A stretch of DNA of 64,000 bases, taken from NCBI GenBank assembly GCA_040772065.1, contig JAXGYX010000001.1:248001-312000 (forward strand), given 5' to 3'. The translations under genes were made by a program, and so were the position numbers. Positions 41,688 to 49,494 of the stretch are shown one piece after another. Position 1 is the stretch's first letter; each line of letters begins with the position of its first letter. Source of the DNA: JAXGYX01 sp040772065 (lineage in GTDB: Bacteria; Bacillota; Clostridia; Saccharofermentanales; Fastidiosipilaceae). The notes beneath the pieces are model-generated. The model saw only the letters and a list, made by a program, of their open reading frames with translations. It made no database searches and had not been told where the DNA came from.

Positions 41688-42122
41688 ATGCATAATGTCG
41701 GAAAACTAAATGCCGCTATTTATCGCAACTTACAGAGTATCCTCAACTCAAAACTGAAGGGTCTCTCGATCCGAGGTGGACAGTACGATTTTCTGTATGT
41801 GATTTCACAAAGAGAGGGAATTACGCAAAAGGAACTGAGCGAAGAATTATATGTCGATAAATCGACGACGGCCAAGGCTGTCAAAAGCTTGGTCTACCGC
41901 GGCTATGTTGTACAGGCGACGCACCCGGAGGACGGGCGATATGTGCAGCTGTATCTAACCGAAAAAGGCGAGCAGATCAAGCCACTGCTGGTCGGCACAT
42001 TCTCAGAACTCATAGAGATCGCGACCCGCGACTTATCAAATGAAGAAGCTGAGCAGGCAGTGACCTTGCTCTATCGGATTCTTGATAATCTGATTCAGGA
42101 AAAAACGCACTTGAACATGTAA
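41688..42122 (+). CDS. MarR-family transcriptional regulator
   Basis: 144 residues. Winged helix at about 30-100: QREGITQKELSEELYVDKST, TTAKAVKSLVYRGYVVQATH and the wing DGRYVQLYLTEKGEQ. MarR proteins are dimeric repressors released by small ligands or oxidation. The gene heads a same-strand group with a VOC protein and a reductase, and a likely operator overlaps its promoter. No cysteine suggests an OhrR-type redox switch. Confidence 0.92.
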   Translation: MHNVGKLNAAIYRNLQSILNSKLKGLSIRGGQYDFLYVISQREGITQKELSEELYVDKSTTAKAVKSLVYRGYVVQATHPEDGRYVQLYLTEKGEQIKPLLVGTFSELIEIATRDLSNEEAEQAVTLLYRILDNLIQEKTHLNM

Positions 42123-42148
42123 ATCAAATAAAGAACAGGAGGACTTGG

Positions 42149-42526
42149 ATGATGGAATTATGTTGGGTGACACTCCCGGTCAAAAACTTGGAGGAATCGT
42201 TGGATTTTTACCAGGGGATACTGGGGCTCCCGGTTGACAGCCGTTTAAGCGGCGATGGGATGGAAATGGCCATGTTGGGAGATAATGAGCAGCCCAAGAT
42301 CGAGCTGATCTCCATGGCTCATGAGAAAGACAAGGTTCGCGGCTATGATATTTCGATCGGACTTGCCGTCAAATCATTGGATCGGACCATGGAACTTTTG
42401 AAAGAGAAAGGCATCGCAATTGTGAGCGGCCCTGTTTCTCCTTTGCCCCACATTTCTTTTCTTTTTATCCATGACCCCGATGGTTATACGGTTCAATTGG
42501 TGGAAATGAAAAAACTGCCGGCCTAG
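42149..42526 (+). CDS. VOC-family (glyoxalase/bleomycin resistance-like) protein
   Basis: 125 residues forming two beta-alpha-beta-beta-beta halves: MELCWVTLPVKNLEESLDFY and YDISIGLAVKSLDRTMELLK, ending HDPDGYTVQLVEM. The HDPDG..VQLVE end is the second metal-side motif; the usual N-terminal metal His is replaced (CWVTLPV), so metal binding is uncertain. Lactoylglutathione lyase-like or detoxification role possible; substrate unknown. Lies 26 bases after marR behind AGGAGG. Confidence 0.85.
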   Translation: MMELCWVTLPVKNLEESLDFYQGILGLPVDSRLSGDGMEMAMLGDNEQPKIELISMAHEKDKVRGYDISIGLAVKSLDRTMELLKEKGIAIVSGPVSPLPHISFLFIHDPDGYTVQLVEMKKLPA

Positions 42527-42574
42527 TCGTCCGGGTCCGGGGTGGTCGCTCGAAGAAAGGAAAGGGAGTAAAAG

Positions 42575-43905
42575 ATGATAAAGATTAAGAATCATATATT
42601 CCCAATTATTGTGATCTTTATATTTGTGACCCTGGCAGTTGCAGTCCTGATCAATCAGGAAGCACTTCCCCAAGGTCAGCGGCTACCTGTCTTGTCGGGA
42701 CTTTTGGCCTTTTCCCTGGCTCTGACAGATGTCCTTATAGCTTCTCGGCCAAAAAAATGGAAGAAAAAGTCGGTCTGCCGGCCATGTATTCCATTCATGG
42801 AGCGATGGGTCTTGTTTTGATCCTGGCCGTCATCGCACATGCCGCCAATGAATTGACCGCGAAAGAGAACGTTTCCGCTTGGGCGCTCGCCGCACCGGCC
42901 GGATTGGTGTCGGCTATTTTCCTGCTTTTGACGGCCTTGACGGGCGCGTTCATCCTGTCCAACACCTTGATTCAGAAATCCGCTTCCCTTCGTCGCTTGA
43001 AAGATCAGTTTTTCAAGCGTGAAATGGGACTATGGGCGCATCGGCTGTCTGTTCCGGCCATCCTGATCATCTTCGTACATATGATGGCGATTGAATTTGT
43101 CCGCTCAAACTCCCCTCTCGTCCTACTGTCGGCCTTCTATGTCTTGATGGCCACGGGCGGGTATGTTGCAAGCAAGGTGTCCGGACACTTTCTCCCACCT
43201 TATGTCCTAAAGCGTTCCATCCATCATAATCCAAGTGTATATGAACTGGTGTTTGAGCCCCGGAAAGGGAAACTCATGTCTTACAAACCGGGTCAGTATG
43301 TTTTTGTCCGCTTCATAAAATCTCGCCTTCCAAAGGAAAGTCACCCCTTCTCAATTTCGAGCGCACCTTTGGCGGAGCGCTCTTCCTTAAGTGTCATGAT
43401 CAAAGAATCAGGGGATTATACCCGCCTGATCGGTGGCCTGAAGAGCGGAGACATCGCAACACTGGAAGGGCCCTATGGTAACTTCCTTGATGATGCGACT
43501 TTAGTCGCTGACAGGCCCATTGTCATGCTGGCGGGAGGCATCGGCATCACGCCTATTTTCAGCATATTGAGAAGCCGGATTGATGAAGGTGCCCTCCAGG
43601 ATATGGTCCTGGTCTGGAGTCTATCGACGGAGAAGGATCTTTTTCTACTGGAAGAGCTGCGGGAGATGAGGAAAATAAATAGTTATTTTTCCTACCATAT
43701 CATCTTCAGCAAAGACGAAGTTGAACTTTTTGATCACGGGCAGATCAGTCAGGACTATCTGCGGCGCATCGGGATTGATCAATTGTACGGGAAGGCCCAT
43801 TTTTTCATCTGCGGACCGCCCCCGATGATGGATTCGATGAAGGCGATTTTAAAAGATATTGGAGTCGCGTCCGGTCAAATTCATATCGAGGAATTTTCTT
43901 TTTAG
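42575..43905 (+). CDS. ferric-reductase-like transmembrane flavoprotein, split at an A7 slippery run
   Basis: Two frames join at AAAAAAA (42751-42757). The first frame (42575-42820) gives two TM helices, then SRPKK; a -1 slip continues as MEEKVGLP into 382 residues (42757-43905) with four more helices, an FAD domain (KPGQYVFVRF, HPFSISSAP) and an NAD(P) domain (LAGGIGITPIFSIL, FFICGPPPMM). Histidine pairs in the third and fifth helices (H-x13-H, H-x12-H) could hold two hemes. The fused product would be 443 residues, a normal length for predicted ferric reductases. ATG 42757 has no ribosome binding site. A programmed frameshift, a mutation or a sequencing error are all possible. Confidence 0.8.
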
Positions 43906-43913
43906 AGATTGTT

Positions 43914-44108
43914 GTGGCTATTTTAGCGCACAGCAAAATCTCACACCGAAAGGGCTATTTTGACGTAATGGTGAGCGCCCTGTTGTTCCCCATCCTCGGT
44001 AATATTATCGCCATTATCTTAGGTGGGTGTGGTAAATTCCTTGCTTTTAGGCTTCGTAAAAAATTGTTTACAGAAAGGTCAAACAAAGTCAAAGATTGGT
44101 TCGTATAA
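43914..44108 (+). CDS. hypothetical small membrane protein
   Basis: Up to 64 residues from a GTG, or 46 from ATG 43968. One hydrophobic segment, ALLFPILGNIIAIILGG, then a basic tail. It lies eight bases after the reductase, but the ribosome binding site is poor and no family is recognised. It may be spurious. Confidence 0.3.
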   Translation: MAILAHSKISHRKGYFDVMVSALLFPILGNIIAIILGGCGKFLAFRLRKKLFTERSNKVKDWFV

Positions 44109-44194
44109 TTAGTTTGTAAAGAAACAAATGGTAATGAACGTGGCTTGAACACGGCATTATAGAAAACGAACGAAAGTTGAAGGAGGATTTGATT

Positions 44195-44635
44195 ATGTTT
44201 GATTTAGTACCGTTTGGCAGAAACAACCGGAATTGGGTGAGTCCTTTTGATCAATATCTGCAACAGATGAACAGCCTGATAAAAAATTCGTTGCCGGAAA
44301 GCATGTGCACCGATATTGTGGACAAAGGCGATCATTTTGAACTGACGGCCGAGCTTCCGGGCTTTGACAAGTCGGATGTGAAGCTCAGTTTGCAAAACGA
44401 CTATTTGACGATCACGGCTACTCATAGTGAAGAGAGCGAGAAGAAGAACGATGACGCCAAGTACACCAGCAGGGAACGCAGATTTTGCAATTATCGACGC
44501 TCATTTGATGTAAGCGGTGTCGAAACGGATCAGATCAAAGCTGAGTACAAAAATGGTGTGTTGGAAGTTTTGTTGCCCAAAAAACAGGCCCAGCCACGTG
44601 AAGATGATGGCGCGGTTGAGATTGAGATTGAGTGA
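44195..44635 (+). CDS. Hsp20 / small heat-shock protein
   Basis: 146 residues from ATG 44195 behind AAGGAGG. Alpha-crystallin domain about 40-135: DKGDHFELTAELPGFDKSDV, NDYLTITATHSEESEKK, and the AEYKNGVLEVLLPKK end with the NGVLxVxLPK signature. ATP-independent holdase. No CIRCE element was seen upstream. A terminator follows. Confidence 0.95.
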   Translation: MFDLVPFGRNNRNWVSPFDQYLQQMNSLIKNSLPESMCTDIVDKGDHFELTAELPGFDKSDVKLSLQNDYLTITATHSEESEKKNDDAKYTSRERRFCNYRRSFDVSGVETDQIKAEYKNGVLEVLLPKKQAQPREDDGAVEIEIE

Positions 44636-44695
44636 TTGTTTATTTGAGCACTTGCGAACCAAGCATAGTTTAAATTAAGTTACAGATGAAATTAG

Positions 44696-44733
44696 AAAAA
44701 AGGTAGCCGTTGGATCCGATGGCTGCCTTTTTT
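44696..44733 (+). terminator. intrinsic terminator after hsp20
   Basis: AGGTAGCC (44701-44708) pairs with GGCTGCCT (44721-44728) with one G-U; A run before, T run of six after. Confidence 0.88.
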
Positions 44734-44886
44734 ATATAGATTGAGAGCTGACGTTTGATTTTGGCGAAGTTTCACTGGGTAAATCGATATTGCCCGGTCG
44801 ATTCACCGCTCTGAGGTATAATTAATCTTAAGAGCGGGACACAACGCGCGGTCGCGTGTTGTCGAGATATGAGGGAGGAAGCCACC

Positions 44887-45756
44887 ATGTCGCTACTTTA
44901 TTCTTGCATTTTGCCCCATCCTCCAATTTTGGTTCCGGAAGTCGGCCGCGGAAGCGAGTTGGATGCGAAACCAACATTTGACGCATACCGGGAAGTCGCG
45001 GCGAAGGTCGTCGCCCATCGCCCCCAAACAATCGTGATCGTCTCTCCACATCAATCCGCCTATGCGGACTATTTCGCGGTCAATCAGCTCCCTCTCTGGC
45101 GAGCTGATCTGAGTGATTTCGGTGTGTCAAGACCGGAAATACAGGCTGATTTGGATAAAGAGCTGGCTGACGCCATCATCGAAAGCGCGCGGAGCGACGA
45201 TCTACCGGTCGGATATCAGAATGTTTCCGGCTTCAGGGTGGATCACGGTAGCTGGGTGCCACTTTATTTCTTGGCTCGGGCCGGCCTTGCGCGGCGAGCT
45301 GAACAAGTTTCGGCTGACAGGGGGGAGGTATTGACCCTCGATGCGCAAGTCGTCATCTTGTCTATTTCAAGGCTGTCGACGGAGCGCCACTTTCAATATG
45401 GTCGCTCGATCGCGGACGCGATCGACAAAAGCGGACGAGATGTCGTGTTCATCGCCAGCGCGGATCTGTCGCACAAGTTAAAAGAAAGTGGGCCATATGG
45501 ATTTGATGCCGCGGGACCGAGCTTTGAAGCATGGTTTGATCAAGTGATCGACAGCGGGGATTTGTGCCGGTTCCTGGAAATGTCGGATGCGGAGGCGGAA
45601 CCGGCGGCTGTGTGTGGTTTACAATCAAGCCAAATATTGGCCGGTGTGATGGATCGCAAATCATATCAACTTAACCGACTGTCACATGAGTGGCCGTTCG
45701 GCATCGGCTATGCCGTTGTCGAAGTGATTCCGGGCGCGACAACGGTGGGCGCGTGA
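44887..45756 (+). CDS. amrB: AmmeMemoRadiSam system protein B (Memo/LigB-like)
   Basis: 289 residues from ATG 44887 behind GGGAGGA. The fold is that of class III extradiol dioxygenases and human MEMO1. Likely metal/active-site residues: H11 in ILPHPPILVPEVG, H55 in VSPHQS, the VDHGSWVPLYF segment, IASADLSHKLK and a late Cys in AVCGLQSS, matching the His/Cys pattern of bacterial Memo proteins. The exact reaction is not settled. First gene of a three-gene set with an AMMECR1 protein and a radical SAM enzyme. Confidence 0.92.
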   Translation: MSLLYSCILPHPPILVPEVGRGSELDAKPTFDAYREVAAKVVAHRPQTIVIVSPHQSAYADYFAVNQLPLWRADLSDFGVSRPEIQADLDKELADAIIESARSDDLPVGYQNVSGFRVDHGSWVPLYFLARAGLARRAEQVSADRGEVLTLDAQVVILSISRLSTERHFQYGRSIADAIDKSGRDVVFIASADLSHKLKESGPYGFDAAGPSFEAWFDQVIDSGDLCRFLEMSDAEAEPAAVCGLQSSQILAGVMDRKSYQLNRLSHEWPFGIGYAVVEVIPGATTVGA

Positions 45757-45787
45757 GACGTGATAGGCGAAAGTGAGGAAAAATAAA

Positions 45788-46324
45788 TTGAATGCGTATA
45801 CAAAACTGGCGCGGCTGTCGATCCATTCTTTTATTAAAGACGGTGTTGTACTTAGCGCGGACGAACTGAATCAAGAGGAGTGGCCGGTTGAGCTGATGAC
45901 CGACAGAGCGGGTGCGTTCGTCACTCTCCATATTGGCGGGGACTTACGTGGCTGCATTGGCACGATCGGACCGACAGAAGCGACGCTGGCCGATGAAATC
46001 ATCCAAAACGCGATCAAAGCCGCCACCGAAGATCCGAGATTTCCGATGGTTGAGGAAGATGAGCTCGACAGGCTCTCGTATGGCGTGGATGTTTTGCAGG
46101 AGCCCGAGGCGGTGCGGGAGCGGGCCGAATTGGATGTTGACATATATGGCGTGATCGTGACTTCGGGCCGAAGGCGCGGGCTGCTGCTGCCGAACCTGGA
46201 GGGAGTGGACACTGTGGATGATCAGTTGTCCATCGCCCTGCGCAAGGCGGGCATCAATCCTCATGAACGTTATACCATCGAACGATTCATGGTGGAACGC
46301 CATGCTGAAGATGAAGAAAAATAA
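45788..46324 (+). CDS. amrA: AmmeMemoRadiSam system protein A (AMMECR1 domain)
   Basis: 178 residues from TTG 45788, nine bases after GAGG; an upstream GTG at 45773 is in frame. AMMECR1 core: GAFVTLHIGGDLRGCIGTIG with the family hallmark LRGCIG, then DEIIQNAIKAATEDPRFPMV and GVIVTSGRRRGLLLPNLEGV. Molecular function unknown; the conserved Cys in LRGCIG has been proposed as functional. The gene lies between amrB and amrS, with no more than 35 bases on either side. Confidence 0.93.
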   Translation: MNAYTKLARLSIHSFIKDGVVLSADELNQEEWPVELMTDRAGAFVTLHIGGDLRGCIGTIGPTEATLADEIIQNAIKAATEDPRFPMVEEDELDRLSYGVDVLQEPEAVRERAELDVDIYGVIVTSGRRRGLLLPNLEGVDTVDDQLSIALRKAGINPHERYTIERFMVERHAEDEEK

Positions 46325-46347
46325 TAAGCGAGACAGGAGGTCGCACC

Positions 46348-47232
46348 ATGACAAACCACGAAAGCGATCAAATCACCGGATCACCCGTCCGCTGCGAGCT
46401 GTGCCCACACCACTGTGAGATCAGGCCGGGAAAAGTCGGAATTTGCAAGGTAAGGACCAATCGCAACGGAAAAATTGAACTCCTGAAGTATGGCAGGGTG
46501 TCGGCACTCGCGTTGGATCCAATTGAAAAGAAACCACTCTTTCATTTTCATCCGGGTAAATGGATTTTCTCTGTCGGCACATTTGGCTGCAATATGCGTT
46601 GCCCTTTTTGTCAAAACGCGGCGATCTCCATGACCGACGGAGAGCGGACGGATCGTCTATTTTCCGAACGGGCGGTCGCGGAGCATTCGCCGGAAGAATT
46701 GGTCGAAATGGCGCTGCGCCACCGTTCAACAGATAATATCGGCGTGGCGTTCACCTATAATGAGCCGCTGGTCGCGCTGGAGTATGTGCGCGACACGTTT
46801 GAACTTGCGAGAAAGGCCGACTTGGAGACAGTACTGGTCAGCAACGGTTGCTTTGAACAGCGGACGATCGAGACCATCAGTCCGCTCACAACCGCATGGA
46901 ATATCGATCTCAAAGCCTTCACAACCGAGCACTATCGCGCGCTTGGCGGCGATCTGGAGGCGGTTAAAAACACGATCCGAATGGTTGCGCCGATCGCTCA
47001 TCTTGAAGTGACGACTTTGATCGTCCCAAATTTCAACGACTCCTTGGAGGAATTGGGTGAACTGGCAGGCTGGCTGGCCTCGGTCAATCCGAATATTCCG
47101 CTTCATTTGAGTCGGTTTTTCCCTAATTACAAGGTAAAGGATGAACGACCGACCGATCTCGCCTTGATGATGAGCGCGCGAAAAATGGCGCAGAATCATC
47201 TGCGCCATGTCTATTTAGGAAATTGCCCTTAA
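46348..47232 (+). CDS. amrS: AmmeMemoRadiSam system radical SAM enzyme
   Basis: 294 residues. The radical SAM [4Fe-4S] motif CxxxCxxC is C81-C85-C88 in FGCNMRCPFCQN, and an N-terminal cysteine set (C16, C19, C23, C33: CELCPHHCEI..GICKV) is typical of this subfamily. Related to pyruvate-formate-lyase activating enzymes and expected to make a 5'-deoxyadenosyl radical; the target, possibly its neighbours or a small molecule, is not known. Start behind ACAGGAGG. Confidence 0.95.
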   Translation: MTNHESDQITGSPVRCELCPHHCEIRPGKVGICKVRTNRNGKIELLKYGRVSALALDPIEKKPLFHFHPGKWIFSVGTFGCNMRCPFCQNAAISMTDGERTDRLFSERAVAEHSPEELVEMALRHRSTDNIGVAFTYNEPLVALEYVRDTFELARKADLETVLVSNGCFEQRTIETISPLTTAWNIDLKAFTTEHYRALGGDLEAVKNTIRMVAPIAHLEVTTLIVPNFNDSLEELGELAGWLASVNPNIPLHLSRFFPNYKVKDERPTDLALMMSARKMAQNHLRHVYLGNCP

Positions 47233-47250
47233 AGTTTGAATTTATGTTTG

Positions 47251-47559
47251 TCACTGTTGTCCATGTTCAGTTCCGGTCTCTCGCTCCCGCTCACGTTTCC
47301 GCTCCCGGTCCAGCCTGTTGTTGCGAAACCATAACACAGTGTCGGTCGCGACCATCAGAAAATTGAGGATGTACAAGTATAGGACGAAGTCATAATTGAA
47401 AAATATTTTATTGCCGATTCCGCTTGCGTATCCGATTAATAAGATCACCAGAAAGAACAGACTTTTGCCCTCGGCCGACCGTGCCTTGATGGAACGGGCG
47501 ATCGAAAAAGGCCAGGCCATGCCGAAACAGATCAGCATGATCGCCTCGAGAATACTCAT
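47251..47559 (-). CDS. SemiSWEET/PQ-loop-like small membrane protein
   Basis: 102 residues with three membrane helices: SILEAIMLICFGMAWPFSI, SLFFLVILLIGYASGIGNKI and FVLYLYILNFLMVATDTVLW, then a very charged tail with RERERE. The pattern WPFSIxRSxxxxxxxGKSxxF resembles the half-transporter SemiSWEET/PQ-loop family, where dimers move sugars; the transport role is inferred. Its start overlaps the PEBP stop by four bases, so the two are one operon, convergent with amrS. Confidence 0.7.
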   Translation of the reverse strand: MSILEAIMLICFGMAWPFSIARSIKARSAEGKSLFFLVILLIGYASGIGNKIFFNYDFVLYLYILNFLMVATDTVLWFRNNRLDRERKRERERETGTEHGQQ

Positions 47560-48056
47560 GCGCCATACTCTCCTCTGATTGTCGCCTGCGCGAGAATATG
47601 CCCCTCCATTTGGCGGAACATCCGGTTCATCATGAAGCCGTTTTCCAAATCCAGCATCTTATCCAAGGCGTAGACGGTAATTTCATAAATATGCGCCTGG
47701 TCAGGAGGAGCCATGCCGCCATAGGCCGCGCAAAGCGCAGGATCGTTGTTGCCACCCTGTGCGCTGATCCAACTATTCAGGCCTTGCGCAAAATCCGGAT
47801 CCAGACGACTCGCGTCCTCAATCAGGTGATCGGTCCGGATGTTGGCCGCCGTCCAATGGACCCAGGAAAATCCACCACTGACCGGGAACGCGTCCTTGTC
47901 CTCCACAAAAACAGCGTAGCTGACGGTGCCTTCCGGGCTGTCTTCAATTTGAAGCGGCGGTGAGAGCACCGGCATGCCAAACTCGTTGGTCTCTCCGCGC
48001 TTACCGTATTTGTCGGCGATCACTCCGTTGATGATCCCACTGCTGGAAATTTTCAT
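47556..48056 (-). CDS. YbhB/YbcL-family (PEBP-like) protein
   Basis: 166 residues, phosphatidylethanolamine-binding protein fold: MPVLSPPLQIEDSPEGTVSY, VEDKDAFPVSGGFSWVHWTA and AAYGGMAPPDQAHIYEITVY. Bacterial members resemble Raf kinase inhibitor protein by fold; their role is mostly undefined. No signal peptide, so cytoplasmic. First gene of a two-gene minus operon with the SemiSWEET-like protein. Confidence 0.93.
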   Translation of the reverse strand: MKISSSGIINGVIADKYGKRGETNEFGMPVLSPPLQIEDSPEGTVSYAVFVEDKDAFPVSGGFSWVHWTAANIRTDHLIEDASRLDPDFAQGLNSWISAQGGNNDPALCAAYGGMAPPDQAHIYEITVYALDKMLDLENGFMMNRMFRQMEGHILAQATIRGEYGA

Positions 48057-48224
48057 TCATACCCTCTTTTCTGTTGCGACCTGACCACGCATGGCGTCAA
48101 GCCTCTGTGAACGTGAAACACCCACATTGTCACAAAGTTTTAAGTATTATTAAGTATAATATAACATGTGGAGCAACGCTTTAACTCTTTATGCGTGACG
48201 CCACTAGTTGTCAGTACAATCAAT

Positions 48225-48253
48225 TTTACAAATAACCATGTCTAAGCCATAAT
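48225..48253 (+). promoter_or_regulatory. promoter of the Bax-inhibitor-1-like gene
   Basis: TTTACA (48225-48230), 17-base spacer, CATAAT (48248-48253). The -10 begins a perfect palindrome CATAATAA-TTTG-TTATTATG (48248-48267), which may be an operator. Confidence 0.6.
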
Positions 48254-48335
48254 AATTTGTTATTATGATGGATAGTCTTTTTTGGGGGCGCGGGGCGCGC
48301 CCATGTCGTCGATATCCTAATACAGGAGGTTCATC

Positions 48336-49253
48336 TTGGAACAAGAAAAATATACCTACAATTCTTCCGGCCTTGATAATGTGAATTCGGAGGTCAAGAC
48401 AACGGATGGTGACAGGGTGTCGTCCGCACGGACTTCAAGCTGGCAACCCTGGCAGCAGGCCGACGCGCGCCAGTGGGTCGAGCGGGCGGACTCATCAAAT
48501 GGTCGGATCTCCGGCGCGCCGGCCGGCGCCGCGATGGGGATCGCCGCCACTGAGTCGAAGGCGACGCGCGCGATAATGGCGCGTGTGTTTGCGCAACTGT
48601 TTACCGGCCTGCTATTGACATCGTTCGCCGCACTGTTTTTCTTCTTTAGTGGGGTCACGCTGGCCATCGCGATGACAACACCGGCGATCTTGATGGTCGC
48701 ATCCATCGTTCAATTGGGCGTGGTGATCGCTTTCTCGTTCACGTTGAAAAAGGCCAGTCCGACTCTGTCCACAATTTTATTTTATGTCTACTCACTCTTG
48801 ACGGGATTTACATTGAGTGTGATCTTTTTGTATTACACAGCGGCATCCATCCTTTATTCATTCGGCGTGACCGCGCTGGTTTTCGGCGCGATGGCGATTT
48901 GGGGACACAACACAAAAAAAGATCTCAGCACAATCGGGACCGTTGGTCGCATGTTGCTGTTTGGCGCCATAATCGTGTCATTTGTGAATATTATCTTGTA
49001 TTTCTTCGCGCCGGGCTTCGCCACAGCGCTGGACATGATTTTGAACTATGTGATTCTGGCGATTTTTGTTGGACTAACGGCGTACGACATGCAAAAAATT
49101 CGCGAGCACGCCCTGATGATGGGCGCGTTTGAACAAAATGAGCAAGCTGTCGCGGCGCGGAAAGTGGTCGCGACTCAGGGCGCGCTTACACTGTATCTGG
49201 ATTTCATCAATATTTTCATCCGCATCCTCAGCATCTTTGGTCGGCGCGATTGA
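48336..49253 (+). CDS. Bax inhibitor-1/YccA-family membrane protein
   Basis: 305 residues. TTG start behind ACAGGAGG. A hydrophilic N-terminus of about 75 residues is followed by seven membrane helices (from ARVFAQLFTGLLLTSFAALF to LTLYLDFINIFIRILSIFG). The acidic sites near helices 5-7 (AYDMQKIREH, YLDFINIF) match the pH-sensitive pair of BsYetJ, a calcium leak channel. It is 240 bases ahead of a Ca-type P-ATPase, so joint calcium handling is plausible. Confidence 0.93.
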   Translation: MEQEKYTYNSSGLDNVNSEVKTTDGDRVSSARTSSWQPWQQADARQWVERADSSNGRISGAPAGAAMGIAATESKATRAIMARVFAQLFTGLLLTSFAALFFFFSGVTLAIAMTTPAILMVASIVQLGVVIAFSFTLKKASPTLSTILFYVYSLLTGFTLSVIFLYYTAASILYSFGVTALVFGAMAIWGHNTKKDLSTIGTVGRMLLFGAIIVSFVNIILYFFAPGFATALDMILNYVILAIFVGLTAYDMQKIREHALMMGAFEQNEQAVAARKVVATQGALTLYLDFINIFIRILSIFGRRD

Positions 49254-49494
49254 GGCTCGCTGAATGAAACCATCGGTCGAACGCCTGAGGTGTTTGACAG
49301 AACATTAAAATGTACGATTAGGCGTACTATATAGCTAGCGTATAGGGAGTAACTTCCGCTTGCGGTGGTAATGTCAACAGCACGATTCATTCTGGCATTA
49401 TCGGTGATTGTGAGACTATAAGCTTTTACCTGTTTAACTCTGTCATTACTTATGAGTGTTTACTTATTTTAGTTTTGTCATTAAGGAGACAATT

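Noticed and set aside
42149..44108. Recent mobile-element insertion carrying the MarR-reductase group
   Set aside because: No transposase, integrase, terminal repeats or target-site duplication; closeness to tRNAs alone is not proof, and no attachment-site repeat of the tRNA-Phe 3' end was seen downstream.
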